From the NCBI GenBank assembly GCA_038230975.1, contig JBBRMF010000137.1, forward strand, positions 1 through 13,415: DNA of 13,415 bases, read 5' to 3'. The notes under the pieces are model-generated. The model was not told the DNA's origin. It made no database searches and worked only from the letters and a program-made list of their open reading frames with translations. Made by a program: the position numbers and the translations under genes. The DNA is from JANXVV01 sp038230975. GTDB lineage: Bacteria; Planctomycetota; Phycisphaerae; Tepidisphaerales; Tepidisphaeraceae. Below are positions 6,501-13,256 of this stretch, piece after piece; position 1 is the first letter of the stretch, and each line of letters opens with the position of its first letter.

Positions 6501-7178
6501 ATGAGCAAGCGAGACTGGATCGAAGCGGGCGTTTCATTGGTCGGTGGGGCCGGTATCGGCGCGGCGTTGATGTATATTTTCGACCCGGAAGCGGGCGAAC
6601 AACGCCGCCAGAAAGCGAGGTCTGCGGCAGACGACGCCCTTGCCGTTGCGGGTGATCGATTGGCTGGGACTTGGCATACGCTTTCTGACCGTGCCGACGA
6701 CGTTGCGCATAGCCTCTCGGCGTCGGCGGGTCGTTTGGCTTCGTCTGCCCACAACCTAGCATCTAGCGCCCGCGAGAATGTCGGCGGTTATGCCGATTCA
6801 GCCGCAGAACGCGCTTCGACCTACGGCCGAGGTGCCTCTAAAGCCGCTCGTGGCTACGCGAAATCTGCCGAGCGGACCGCGCTCGGTTGGATGGGAAACG
6901 AGGCACATCCTTATCGCACCGCCGCCGAAATCGTTGCGGGCTCAATCAGCGCGCTGGCGATCGGTGCAGGTGTGATGTTCCTTCTCGACCCGGCTCAGGG
7001 CCGTCGTCGCCGCGCGATGTTGCGCGATAAAGCGGTTCACGCGGCAAAGGAAACGTCGCGATATGTCGAAGGGAAAACTCAACACCTGAGTAACAAAACG
7101 AAGGGTGTTGTGGCAAAAGCCGAACACATGATGTCCGCCACTCTCGCTGACAAGACACCAAGTTCCGATCCGATGTGA
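6501..7178 (+). CDS. YtxH-like stress protein with duplicated membrane-anchor module
   Basis: A 225-residue protein with a hydrophobic glycine-rich segment near the N-terminus (about 9-27, GVSLVGGAGIGAALMYIFDPEAGEQRR) and a second similar one (about 143-170, IVAGSISALAIGAGVMFLLDPAQGRRRR). Each ends in an aromatic/aliphatic-DP-xxG-basic cluster, so the protein looks like an internal duplication of one YtxH-type anchor module. The region between (35-130) and the C-terminal tail are Ala/Ser/Arg/Lys/Glu-rich and helical, with a coiled-coil or apolipoprotein-like pattern. The C-terminus is basic and might touch DNA, RNA or the cell wall, but this is speculation. AGGAGA (6490-6495) supports the ATG. 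It follows the YflT-like gene and ends at the 7216-7293 hairpin. YtxH-family proteins are general-stress proteins of unknown mechanism. Confidence 0.82.
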   Translation: MSKRDWIEAGVSLVGGAGIGAALMYIFDPEAGEQRRQKARSAADDALAVAGDRLAGTWHTLSDRADDVAHSLSASAGRLASSAHNLASSARENVGGYADSAAERASTYGRGASKAARGYAKSAERTALGWMGNEAHPYRTAAEIVAGSISALAIGAGVMFLLDPAQGRRRRAMLRDKAVHAAKETSRYVEGKTQHLSNKTKGVVAKAEHMMSATLADKTPSSDPM

Positions 7179-7215
7179 CGCAAATTGATATCGGTTTTTA
7201 AGATGCGGCACCATT

Positions 7216-7293
7216 TTTCGTAGGGTCCGCTTTGGCCGACGGATTGGTTCTCAAGTAAGAACGATTCCATATGCTAAAGCGGACCCTACGAAA
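7216..7293. terminator. Perfect 18-bp inverted repeat at convergent gene ends, probable two-way terminator
   Basis: Arms TTTCGTAGGGTCCGCTTT (7216-7233) and its exact complement (7276-7293) enclose a 42-nt loop. On the plus strand a T-run (7214-7218) precedes the stem. The stem sits between the YtxH-like stop (7178) and the glycosyltransferase stop (7296). It is longer and has a larger loop than ordinary intrinsic terminators, so it may instead be a repetitive element. A diverged copy of one arm lies at 9909-9942. Confidence 0.55.
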
Positions 7294-7295
7294 GA

Positions 7296-8483
7296 TTAGA
7301 TGAATGAATTCTCGATCAACTGCGTCAATACGCGGTTTGAGTCAAAATACTCTCGGGCAACTTCGACCGCTGCTTTTGAATGGTGAATCGGGTCGCTCAA
7401 TAGCCGTTCGATCGCGGCCGCAGCCTCATCCATATTCGTAAATGCGATGACCCCATTCCCGGACGGGATGTAGGGGGTGAAGCCGGTATCCTGGACGATG
7501 ACAGGGACACCCAGTGCCAGATAGCATGCACTCCGGCACGAGAACCAGCCACTTCGGCTGGCAACATACGCGTTCTTCGCAACGCTCCATTCACCGAATG
7601 AATTGGCCAGATAGTCCCGATAAGTCCAGGGATCGCCAGAGATTTCAAAGCCTTCCCGCAAATTCCATCCCATCGCTCGTAGTTCCTCCCGATGAACAGC
7701 GCCGCTGATCGCGATTTCTAACGGAAACGCGCTGCGCTTGGCTAATTCGATGAATTTCTTGAATTCGACACTCTTACCGCAGTAAGTGATGCCGTTCACG
7801 GTCGGGCCTTTTTCACTGGGTTCCCAGGAAGCCACGGTGGTCAGCATCCGGCGTCGTGAATTGATGGGAATCTGTTTTGCAAACTGATCCAGCACGATCG
7901 GTTGACGCGTGGGAATCCAGTTGAACAATTCGGTCGGAACCCGGCAATCCGGAGCGCCGATATTTTCGGCAAACGTAAAGTGAACGTCATGACGCCGCAA
8001 CATGTCGATTTGCGACCGGCCCAAATCATTCACCGTGCCGTCGACATAATACGGCACCGCCGATTGCGTGTAGATTGGATCAGAATCGATAAACACGACG
8101 CGTTTGGCGGCAAAATATTCTTCACGCATCCAGCAGGAAGCCGAGACGTGAACAAACAAATCCGCCGACCGACAAAATTCTGCGACTTCCGCGGGCGATT
8201 TGCCAAATGTATTGCCCGCCGCATCGCGCACATACCAGCGATCTTTCAACGCCGGTTCCAGCTTCACGATTAGCTTCGAGAGCAATTCCGCATTCGTCCG
8301 ACCACTCTCGACGAACGTCTGCAACACCGGGTCATATACCCAGCGCCCAGTGTCCTCCAGATACAACACATCATGCCCAAGGCGATGAAAGCCCAGCGGG
8401 TACTGAAGGTAATCCCAGAAGACTCCCCCGAATGGATAAGTAGCGGCCAATCCAGTCACGACAATCCGAAGACGCTCAGCCAT
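7296..8483 (-). CDS. GT-B-like glycosyltransferase (CgeB/GT4-related)
   Basis: A 395-residue cytoplasmic or peripheral protein with the two-lobed shape of GT-B glycosyltransferases. The N-terminal lobe (5-190) begins with strand RIVVTGLAATYPFGG and carries FVHVSASCWMR (110-120) and RVVFIDSDP (128-136). The C-terminal lobe (210-395) carries GWNLREGFE, the stretch DPWTYRDYLANSFGEWSVAKNAYVASRSGWFSCRS (284-318), ALGVPVIVQDTGFTPYIPSG (323-342) and a terminal helix after DMDEA-type ER residues, matching the family's nucleotide-sugar site. It is related to CgeB/spore-maturation-type COG4641 proteins as far as I can see. Donor and acceptor are unknown. It starts 8 bp after the cyclase-family gene on the same strand and is likely translated from the same mRNA, with no strong ribosome-binding site of its own. 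It could act in envelope or small-molecule glycosylation. Confidence 0.78.
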   Translation of the reverse strand: MAERLRIVVTGLAATYPFGGVFWDYLQYPLGFHRLGHDVLYLEDTGRWVYDPVLQTFVESGRTNAELLSKLIVKLEPALKDRWYVRDAAGNTFGKSPAEVAEFCRSADLFVHVSASCWMREEYFAAKRVVFIDSDPIYTQSAVPYYVDGTVNDLGRSQIDMLRRHDVHFTFAENIGAPDCRVPTELFNWIPTRQPIVLDQFAKQIPINSRRRMLTTVASWEPSEKGPTVNGITYCGKSVEFKKFIELAKRSAFPLEIAISGAVHREELRAMGWNLREGFEISGDPWTYRDYLANSFGEWSVAKNAYVASRSGWFSCRSACYLALGVPVIVQDTGFTPYIPSGNGVIAFTNMDEAAAAIERLLSDPIHHSKAAVEVAREYFDSNRVLTQLIENSFI

Positions 8484-8491
8484 GGTTCAAT

Positions 8492-9145
8492 TCACTCTAC
8501 CACTATTACCGGTCTACAAAAAGCGCCAGTGAATCCACGAAAATTAATCGGTAGCGACCAGAATTTCACCGGTTGCGGCAGATCAAACACTTCGGATGGA
8601 AACTTCAGTTCTTCCACAATCCATATTCCTGCTCCGAGTAGTATCGTGTGGGTCTGTGAATTGACTGGATCAGAACAACCTCCGATCGAATAGTGATCGA
8701 TACCCACGCCGCGAATTTTCCGATCGACCAACCATTGCGCGCCATCCGGTGCCAGCGGAGGCGAATGATGCAACCACTCCTCGGTCCTTGCCCGTTTTTG
8801 ACCCCACCCGGTGGCGAGCAGGACAATTCGATCCTTTAAATCGCCGGGTAATTTTGCCGCAAGCAGCTCCGCGCCAATGGGCGTATCCGCGACAATCCCC
8901 CGAAGGTCCGCGATAAACGCCTGCCCCACCCAACTTTCCAATGGAATGTCATCGAGGCTCGCTTCCCCGGCTAATTTATGCAGCGGCGCATCGACATGGC
9001 TTCCCGTATGGCTCGCCAGCGAAACATATTCCACACGCCATCCCACCTTTTCGTGCGTCGCAATTATCTCCGACTTCACCGCCGGGTGGGCTGGGCAATT
9101 CGGAGCGTTTTCATAAAGCGGCTGTGACAAATCGATTAATTTCAT
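8492..9145 (-). CDS. Cyclase/kynurenine formamidase-family metal-dependent hydrolase
   Basis: A 217-residue cytoplasmic protein of the cyclase/KynB fold, metal-dependent hydrolases that act on amide or ester-type bonds. The signature is H46-T-G-S-H50-V-D52-A-P-L-H56, the HxG[TS]HxDxPxH metal site. Other matches are LIDLSQPLYENAP (3-15), VLLATGWG (108-115), VGIDHYSIG (147-155) and HTILLGAGIWIVEEL (166-180). Length fits the family (about 200-230). KynB-type activity on N-formylkynurenine is possible, but no other tryptophan-degradation gene is present, so the substrate is open. It is upstream of the glycosyltransferase gene with an 8-bp gap, suggesting a functional pair. Its promoter region is shared with the divergent PAQR gene (60 bp apart). 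A weak TGGAA ribosome-binding site (around 9153-9157) precedes the ATG. Confidence 0.86.
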   Translation of the reverse strand: MKLIDLSQPLYENAPNCPAHPAVKSEIIATHEKVGWRVEYVSLASHTGSHVDAPLHKLAGEASLDDIPLESWVGQAFIADLRGIVADTPIGAELLAAKLPGDLKDRIVLLATGWGQKRARTEEWLHHSPPLAPDGAQWLVDRKIRGVGIDHYSIGGCSDPVNSQTHTILLGAGIWIVEELKFPSEVFDLPQPVKFWSLPINFRGFTGAFCRPVIVVE

Positions 9146-9185
9146 GCGAAGATTCCAGCTTTGGGGTTTTCGGTCCGCCGGGGGC

Positions 9186-9192
9186 TATGATA
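9186..9192. promoter_or_regulatory. Palindromic -10-like element between divergent genes
   Basis: TATGATA reads TATGAT (9186-9191) on plus and TATCAT (9187-9192) on minus, each 5 of 6 to TATAAT. It is in the 60-bp spacer between the cyclase (-) and PAQR (+) genes. A loose -35 TTGGGG (9161-9166) lies 19 bp upstream on the plus strand. Bidirectional initiation from such symmetric -10 elements is known in bacteria, but here it is only a prediction. Confidence 0.35.
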
Positions 9193-9205
9193 CAACCGTT
9201 TCACA

Positions 9206-9895
9206 ATGACGCCCATGGAACCCAGAACAACAACATCCAGCCCGCATCTTGAAACCAGAGCCGAAGAGTGGGCCAGCAGCATTACTCACGCCATTGGCGC
9301 GATACTGGCATTGACTGCCATTTGCGTGCTTGTTTCACTCGCCGGCCGTCAACGAGATCGCCTTCGAATGATCACCCTTGTTGTATTCGGCATCACGCTC
9401 GTCGCGTTGTACCTGGCGTCGACATTTTATCACGCCTGCCACCCCGCGAAAAACGCGCAACTCAAATACTGGCTCAAGGTCTGCGATCATGCCGCCATCT
9501 ACGCGCTGATCGCCGGGACCTACACACCCTTTTTGCTCGTCCTTGTGCGCGGCGCGTGGGGATGGAGTTTATTCGGTGCCCTGTGGGGACTGACATTGAT
9601 CGGCACTTGCCTGAAACTTTTTTACGCCGGCCGATTCGATAAACTTTCCACTGCGGTCTATCTACTGATGGGATGGATCGGAGTCATTGCCGCCAAACCG
9701 TTTTTCGTCCATATCCCTCACGGTTGCCTGATATGGCTCGCCGCCGGTGGACTGGCCTACACTTTCGGTGTGATCTTCTACCTTTGGGACCACTTGCCCT
9801 TTAATCATGCGATCTGGCATTTGTTCGTACTCACGGGAAGCGCATGCCACTTCTTCGCAATGCTCTATTATGTGGTGCCGCAGCGGATCGGGTAA
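9206..9895 (+). CDS. Hemolysin III / PAQR-family seven-helix membrane protein
   Basis: A 229-residue integral membrane protein with about seven helices, of the hemolysin III/adiponectin-receptor (PAQR) superfamily, which includes membrane-embedded zinc hydrolases acting on lipid amides (ceramidase-like) and bacterial TrhA. The conserved metal/catalytic residues are present: S72 and H76 in ASTFYHACH, D94 in KVCDHAAIYALIAGTYTPF, and H201 and H205 in HAIWHLFVL. The N-terminal EWASSITHAIGAIL matches the family start. Substrate unknown; some members affect membrane energetics and fatty-acid composition. The ATG at 9206 and a second in-frame ATG at 9215 are both possible, and neither has a ribosome-binding site. 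The mRNA may have a very short leader because a -10-like box ends at 9191. It converges with dapL. Confidence 0.92.
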   Translation: MTPMEPRTTTSSPHLETRAEEWASSITHAIGAILALTAICVLVSLAGRQRDRLRMITLVVFGITLVALYLASTFYHACHPAKNAQLKYWLKVCDHAAIYALIAGTYTPFLLVLVRGAWGWSLFGALWGLTLIGTCLKLFYAGRFDKLSTAVYLLMGWIGVIAAKPFFVHIPHGCLIWLAAGGLAYTFGVIFYLWDHLPFNHAIWHLFVLTGSACHFFAMLYYVVPQRIG

Positions 9896-9908
9896 CGATC
9901 GTTTTTTC

Positions 9909-9942
9909 AAGATGCTATCGCATTCTGCGAAGGGACCGCTTT
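9909..9942. repeat. Diverged copy of one arm of the 7216-7293 repeat
   Basis: Without gaps, 26 of 34 positions match 7200-7233 by my count: AAGATGC, then a 12-bp weakly conserved part, then CG(A)AGGG(A)CCGCTTT. A T-run precedes both copies (9902-9907 here). The copy ends inside the dapL stop codon (9941-9943), at another convergent gene end. No matching opposite arm is present here, so it does not form the same stem. Whether it terminates transcription is unclear. Confidence 0.45.
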
Positions 9943-11176
9943 AGAGCTTGATATGTTTCCGCAACCGCAGCATGGCCTCTTCCACGTTGGCCCGGCTATT
10001 AAACGCGCTGATTCGAAAATACCCTTCACCAGCCGCTCCAAAACCGCTGCCCGGTGTGCCAACGACATTCGTTTCTTTCAACAGGTGATCAAAGAACTGC
10101 CAACTGGTCATTCCACCTGGCGTGGCCAACCAAACGTATGGCGCGTTGATGCCACCAAACACCTTCAGGCCCATCTGCGTCAGGCTCTCTCTAATAATTT
10201 TGGCGTTGGTCATGTAAAAGCTGACCAGATCGCTTACCTGTCGACGACCGGCTTCAGTGTAAACCGCCTCCGCGCCTCTCTGGGTAATATAGGAAACGCC
10301 GTTAAACTTAGTCGTGTGTCGGCGGTTCCAGAGTTTGTAGATCTCTACTTCATCCCCATTCCCGGCGCGACCTTTGAGGTTCTTCGGCACAACGGTAAAT
10401 GCACAACGCGTACCGGTGAAACCCGCCAGTTTGCTGAAGCTGCGGAACTCAATCGCCACGTCTTTTGCGCCGGGAATCTCATAGATGGAATGGGGAATGG
10501 CTGGATCGCTGATGTAGGATTCGTATGCCGCATCGAAAAAGATAATCGCCTGGTTTTGCTTCGCGTAGTTCACCCACTTCGTCAGCAGCTCTTTCGACAT
10601 CGCCGTGCCAGTGGGATTGTTCGGTGAGCAAAGGTAAACAACGTCAACCTTCTGATTTGGCACTTCCGCAGTAAAATTCGTTTCGGCGGTCGTGCGAATA
10701 TAGACGAGCTTGGCGTATTCTCCCTTTTCGTTGGCCTCCCCGGTGTGGCCGGCCATGACATTTGTATCCACATAGACTGGATATACCGGGTCGGTCACCG
10801 CGATGGTATTGTCCGCGCCGAAAATGTCCAGAATATTTCCCGTATCACATTTTGAACCGTCCGAGACAAAAATCTCGTCGGCGGAAATATCGCAACCGCG
10901 CGCCTGAAAATCGTGCCTCGCGATGGTTTCCCGAAGAAAGTCATACCCCTGCTCAGGACCATAACCGCGAAATGTGCTGCGATTGGCCATCTCGTCGACG
11001 GCCTTGTGCATGGCTTCGGTAACAGCCAGCGGCAACGGTTCAGTCACATCGCCAATCCCCATGCGGATAATCTTCGCGTTCGGGTTCTCCTTCGCGAACG
11101 CGGCGACGCGCCGGCCAATTTCCGGGAACAAGTAACCGGCTTTAAGCTTTAGATAATTGTCGTTGATCTGTGCCAT
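9941..11176 (-). CDS. dapL: LL-diaminopimelate aminotransferase (DapL)
   Basis: A 411-residue cytoplasmic PLP-dependent aminotransferase (EC 2.6.1.83) that converts tetrahydrodipicolinate plus glutamate directly to LL-diaminopimelate for lysine and peptidoglycan synthesis. The N-terminus with NDNYLKLKAGYLFPEIGRRV is diagnostic of DapL, as is GIGDVTEPLP (40-49). Class I/II residues are visible: N186-N187-P188 (SPNNPTG), D215 and Y218 (FFDAAYES), the PLP-binding Lys K249 in SFSKLAGFTGTR, and substrate-carboxylate R388 (GYFRIS). Length is typical. DapL is found in plants, cyanobacteria, Chlamydiae and planctomycete relatives, supporting the lineage guess. It replaces the acylated dapD/C/E route. 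The gene stands alone, diverging from the DUF885 gene; a 14-bp palindrome lies about 40 bp upstream of the start. Confidence 0.96.
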   Translation of the reverse strand: MAQINDNYLKLKAGYLFPEIGRRVAAFAKENPNAKIIRMGIGDVTEPLPLAVTEAMHKAVDEMANRSTFRGYGPEQGYDFLRETIARHDFQARGCDISADEIFVSDGSKCDTGNILDIFGADNTIAVTDPVYPVYVDTNVMAGHTGEANEKGEYAKLVYIRTTAETNFTAEVPNQKVDVVYLCSPNNPTGTAMSKELLTKWVNYAKQNQAIIFFDAAYESYISDPAIPHSIYEIPGAKDVAIEFRSFSKLAGFTGTRCAFTVVPKNLKGRAGNGDEVEIYKLWNRRHTTKFNGVSYITQRGAEAVYTEAGRRQVSDLVSFYMTNAKIIRESLTQMGLKVFGGINAPYVWLATPGGMTSWQFFDHLLKETNVVGTPGSGFGAAGEGYFRISAFNSRANVEEAMLRLRKHIKL

Positions 11177-11216
11177 GGTGAAACGATCGAAGTCTAAGGG
11201 TCCAGAAATTCAGCGT

Positions 11217-11230
11217 GATCGCATGCGATC
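11217..11230. promoter_or_regulatory. 14-bp perfect palindrome between dapL and the DUF885 gene
   Basis: GATCGCATGCGATC, 40 bp from the dapL start and 167 bp from the DUF885 start. It is a possible operator, but short GC-rich palindromes also occur by chance, so this is uncertain. Confidence 0.3.
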
Positions 11231-11301
11231 GCCCTGTCAGTAAATTACGCTTGTGAGGTGTTACCACGATCAGTTTAGAAATCAACGTCTGACGCTGATC
11301 G

Positions 11302-11327
11302 CAGGTTTGTTCATTTGGGCAAACCTG
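11302..11327 (+). promoter_or_regulatory. Leader hairpin upstream of the DUF885 gene
   Basis: CAGGTTTG (11302-11309) pairs with CAAACCTG (11320-11327) across a 10-nt loop, 69 nt before the preferred start at 11397. It could be a regulatory leader hairpin. There is no T-run after it, so a terminator is unlikely. Confidence 0.3.
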
Positions 11328-11380
11328 AAGTGTCTCGCCAGCGGTGGCCATTCGGATTACGATAGTTTGGAACCTCAATC

Positions 11381-11389
11381 AAGAAAGGG
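11381..11389 (+). promoter_or_regulatory. Ribosome-binding region deciding the DUF885 start
   Basis: AAGAAAGGG lies 7 nt before the ATG at 11397, favouring it over the upstream in-frame ATG at 11253, whose extra 48 residues would sit before the signal peptide and lack a clear ribosome-binding site. Confidence 0.5.
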
Positions 11390-11396
11390 TTCACGT

Positions 11397-13145
11397 ATGA
11401 GTGTCACGGGTCGCCCAAGAATGTCAGCCATGGGAATTTACATTCTCAGTTGGATGGTCGGCGCGGTCTGCTTCGCGGCAGAACCGGACACCACGCTCAG
11501 CCCGATGCGCTCGTTTATCGAACACCACACCGCCGACTATGGATCGCTCGATCGCCGCGATTCCACGCCAGGTTCAACGGCGCGGCTGATGCGCCTGCAA
11601 AAGTTTTTCCAGGATGAATCGACCCGCCTTTCGCAAGTCGATTTTGCCTCGCTCGATCCGAGCGGCCGGATTGATTACCTGCTGATGGCCGGCAAACTGC
11701 GATTTGAACAGAGTGAATTGGAACGTCGGCAGAAGCAATGGTTGGAAGCGGCCCCACTGCTTCCCTTCTCGTCCAAAATCGTCGAACTGGTCTCAGCACG
11801 GCAACAGGGCAATACGCCAGATCCAGAGTCTTGCGCAAAAACGCTCACCGACATTGACGGGCAAATCACAAAGCTGCGGGCGGATCTGGATGAAAAGCTC
11901 AAGTCCGGAAGAAGCACCGCAGGTTTGCCAACCGTCGTTCTTGCCAATCGCACGGCTCAATATCTCGATCAATTGCGGTCGAGTCTTCGCGAGTGGAACG
12001 GGTTTTACCAGGGCTACGATCCGACTTTTAGTTGGTGGATGCACGAAGCATACCCGCGGGTCGAAAAGAGCCTCAAGGAATACGGCGAATTCCTTCGGAA
12101 GAATCTTGTCGGCGCGGCTGACGGAACCGATTCGCCGGTGATCGGTGACCCGATCGGTCGCGAAGGATTGGCGGAATCGCTGGCGGTTGAAATGATCGCC
12201 GCCACTCCGGAAGAACTGATCGCGATGGCCGAGAAGGAATGGACCTGGTGCCAAGTCGAAATGAAGCGCGCAGCCAACGATTTAGGTTGCGGCGACGACT
12301 GGAAAGCAGCACTCGCCAAAGTCACCGCCGTGCATGTGGCCCCCGGTGAACAGCCCAAACTCATATGCGATCTGGCCATCGAAGCGACCGCGTTTGTTGA
12401 AGACCATGGGCTGGTCACGGTCCCGCCACTTTGCAAAGAAACCTGGCGCCTGGAGATGATGTCTCCGGAACGCCAAAAGGTGAATCCTTACTTCACGGGG
12501 GGCGAAGTCATTTCCATTTCATTTCCCACTGAAGAAATGGCTTACAGCGACAAGATCATGAGCCTCAAAGGAAACAACCGCGCCTTTTGCCGGGCGACGG
12601 TATTTCACGAATTGATCCCCGGGCATCATCTGCAAGGTTTCATGGCTGATCGGTACAACGCACATCGGCAGGCATTTCGGACTCCGTTCCTCATTGAAGG
12701 CTGGGCATTGTATTGGGAAATGCGTCTCTGGGATGAGCATTTTCCTCGAACGGCCGAAGAGCGCGTCGGGATGCTGTTTTGGAGATCGTTTCGCTGCCAA
12801 CGCGTGATTTGCTCGTTGAAGTTTCATCTCGGCCAAATGACGGCCAGGGAATGGATCGATGTTCTGGTCGATCGAGTGGGCCACGAACGCCGCAATGCCA
12901 CTGCGGAAGTGCGACGGAGCGTCAACGGTGCGTACAGTCCTCTCTATCAAGCGGCGTATCTGATCGGCGGGCTTCAACTGCGAGCGCTGCATCACGATTT
13001 CGTCGACGGAAAAAAGATGAGCGAGCGAGATTTTAACGATGCCATCTTACGCGAAAATTCGATCCCGATTGAGATGATTCGGGCGAGCTTAACGAAAGCT
13101 GACGTGAGTAAAGATTGGAAACCGAAATCGAATTCACAAGAGTAA
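11397..13145 (+). CDS. Secreted DUF885-family (HExxxGHH) metallopeptidase-like protein
   Basis: A 582-residue exported protein from the chosen start, MSVTGRPRMSAMGIYILSWM. The basic n-region, the hydrophobic core (about 12-27) and the AxA-like end before E29 (CFAA-EPD) form a signal peptide, so the protein acts outside the cytoplasm; a lipobox is not convincing. The C-terminal half carries the DUF885 zinc signature HELIPGHHLQ (H404, E405, H410, H411) and the third-ligand region EGWALYWEM (E434). The N-terminal half (about 30-300) is helical, as is usual in this family. Peptidase activity is predicted from the gluzincin-like motif and is proven for few members. It diverges from dapL and has no downstream partner in the window. 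The first hairpin after the stop (13162-13209) may end its transcript. Length fits the family (about 550-600). Confidence 0.9.
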   Translation: MSVTGRPRMSAMGIYILSWMVGAVCFAAEPDTTLSPMRSFIEHHTADYGSLDRRDSTPGSTARLMRLQKFFQDESTRLSQVDFASLDPSGRIDYLLMAGKLRFEQSELERRQKQWLEAAPLLPFSSKIVELVSARQQGNTPDPESCAKTLTDIDGQITKLRADLDEKLKSGRSTAGLPTVVLANRTAQYLDQLRSSLREWNGFYQGYDPTFSWWMHEAYPRVEKSLKEYGEFLRKNLVGAADGTDSPVIGDPIGREGLAESLAVEMIAATPEELIAMAEKEWTWCQVEMKRAANDLGCGDDWKAALAKVTAVHVAPGEQPKLICDLAIEATAFVEDHGLVTVPPLCKETWRLEMMSPERQKVNPYFTGGEVISISFPTEEMAYSDKIMSLKGNNRAFCRATVFHELIPGHHLQGFMADRYNAHRQAFRTPFLIEGWALYWEMRLWDEHFPRTAEERVGMLFWRSFRCQRVICSLKFHLGQMTAREWIDVLVDRVGHERRNATAEVRRSVNGAYSPLYQAAYLIGGLQLRALHHDFVDGKKMSERDFNDAILRENSIPIEMIRASLTKADVSKDWKPKSNSQE

Positions 13146-13161
13146 TGCGTGCGGAAATGAA

Positions 13162-13209
13162 GCTGAATAACCGTGCAGGATTGGTGTAGACCGCCTGCTC
13201 GGATTCAGC
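13162..13209 (+). terminator. Hairpin 17 nt after the DUF885 stop
   Basis: GCTGAAT (13162-13168) pairs with ATTCAGC (13203-13209). Then, past a 2-nt bulge, CCG (13171-13173) pairs with CGG (13200-13202), and GCAGG (13175-13179) pairs with CCTGC (13194-13198). The loop is 14 nt. No T-run follows, so it may stabilise the mRNA end or be a factor-dependent site rather than an intrinsic terminator. Confidence 0.45.
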
Positions 13210-13226
13210 CGATCGCAACGCGTTCG

Positions 13227-13256
13227 ATGCAACAAAATGCAACAGAATGCAACAGT
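13227..13256. repeat. Three tandem 10-bp repeats (ATGCAACAxx)
   Basis: Units 13227-13236, 13237-13246 and 13247-13256 read ATGCAACAAA, ATGCAACAGA and ATGCAACAGT. Spacing is one helical turn. No gene overlaps convincingly; the region 13146-13415 otherwise shows nothing I can identify as a gene. Confidence 0.6.

Noticed and set aside
9894..9907. AACGATCGTT palindrome plus T-run as a PAQR terminator
   Set aside because: The palindrome has no room for a hairpin loop, so it is not a convincing intrinsic terminator by itself.
11253..11396. 48-residue N-terminal extension of the DUF885 protein
   Set aside because: The extension precedes a typical signal peptide and has no clear ribosome-binding site; the 11397 start is better supported.
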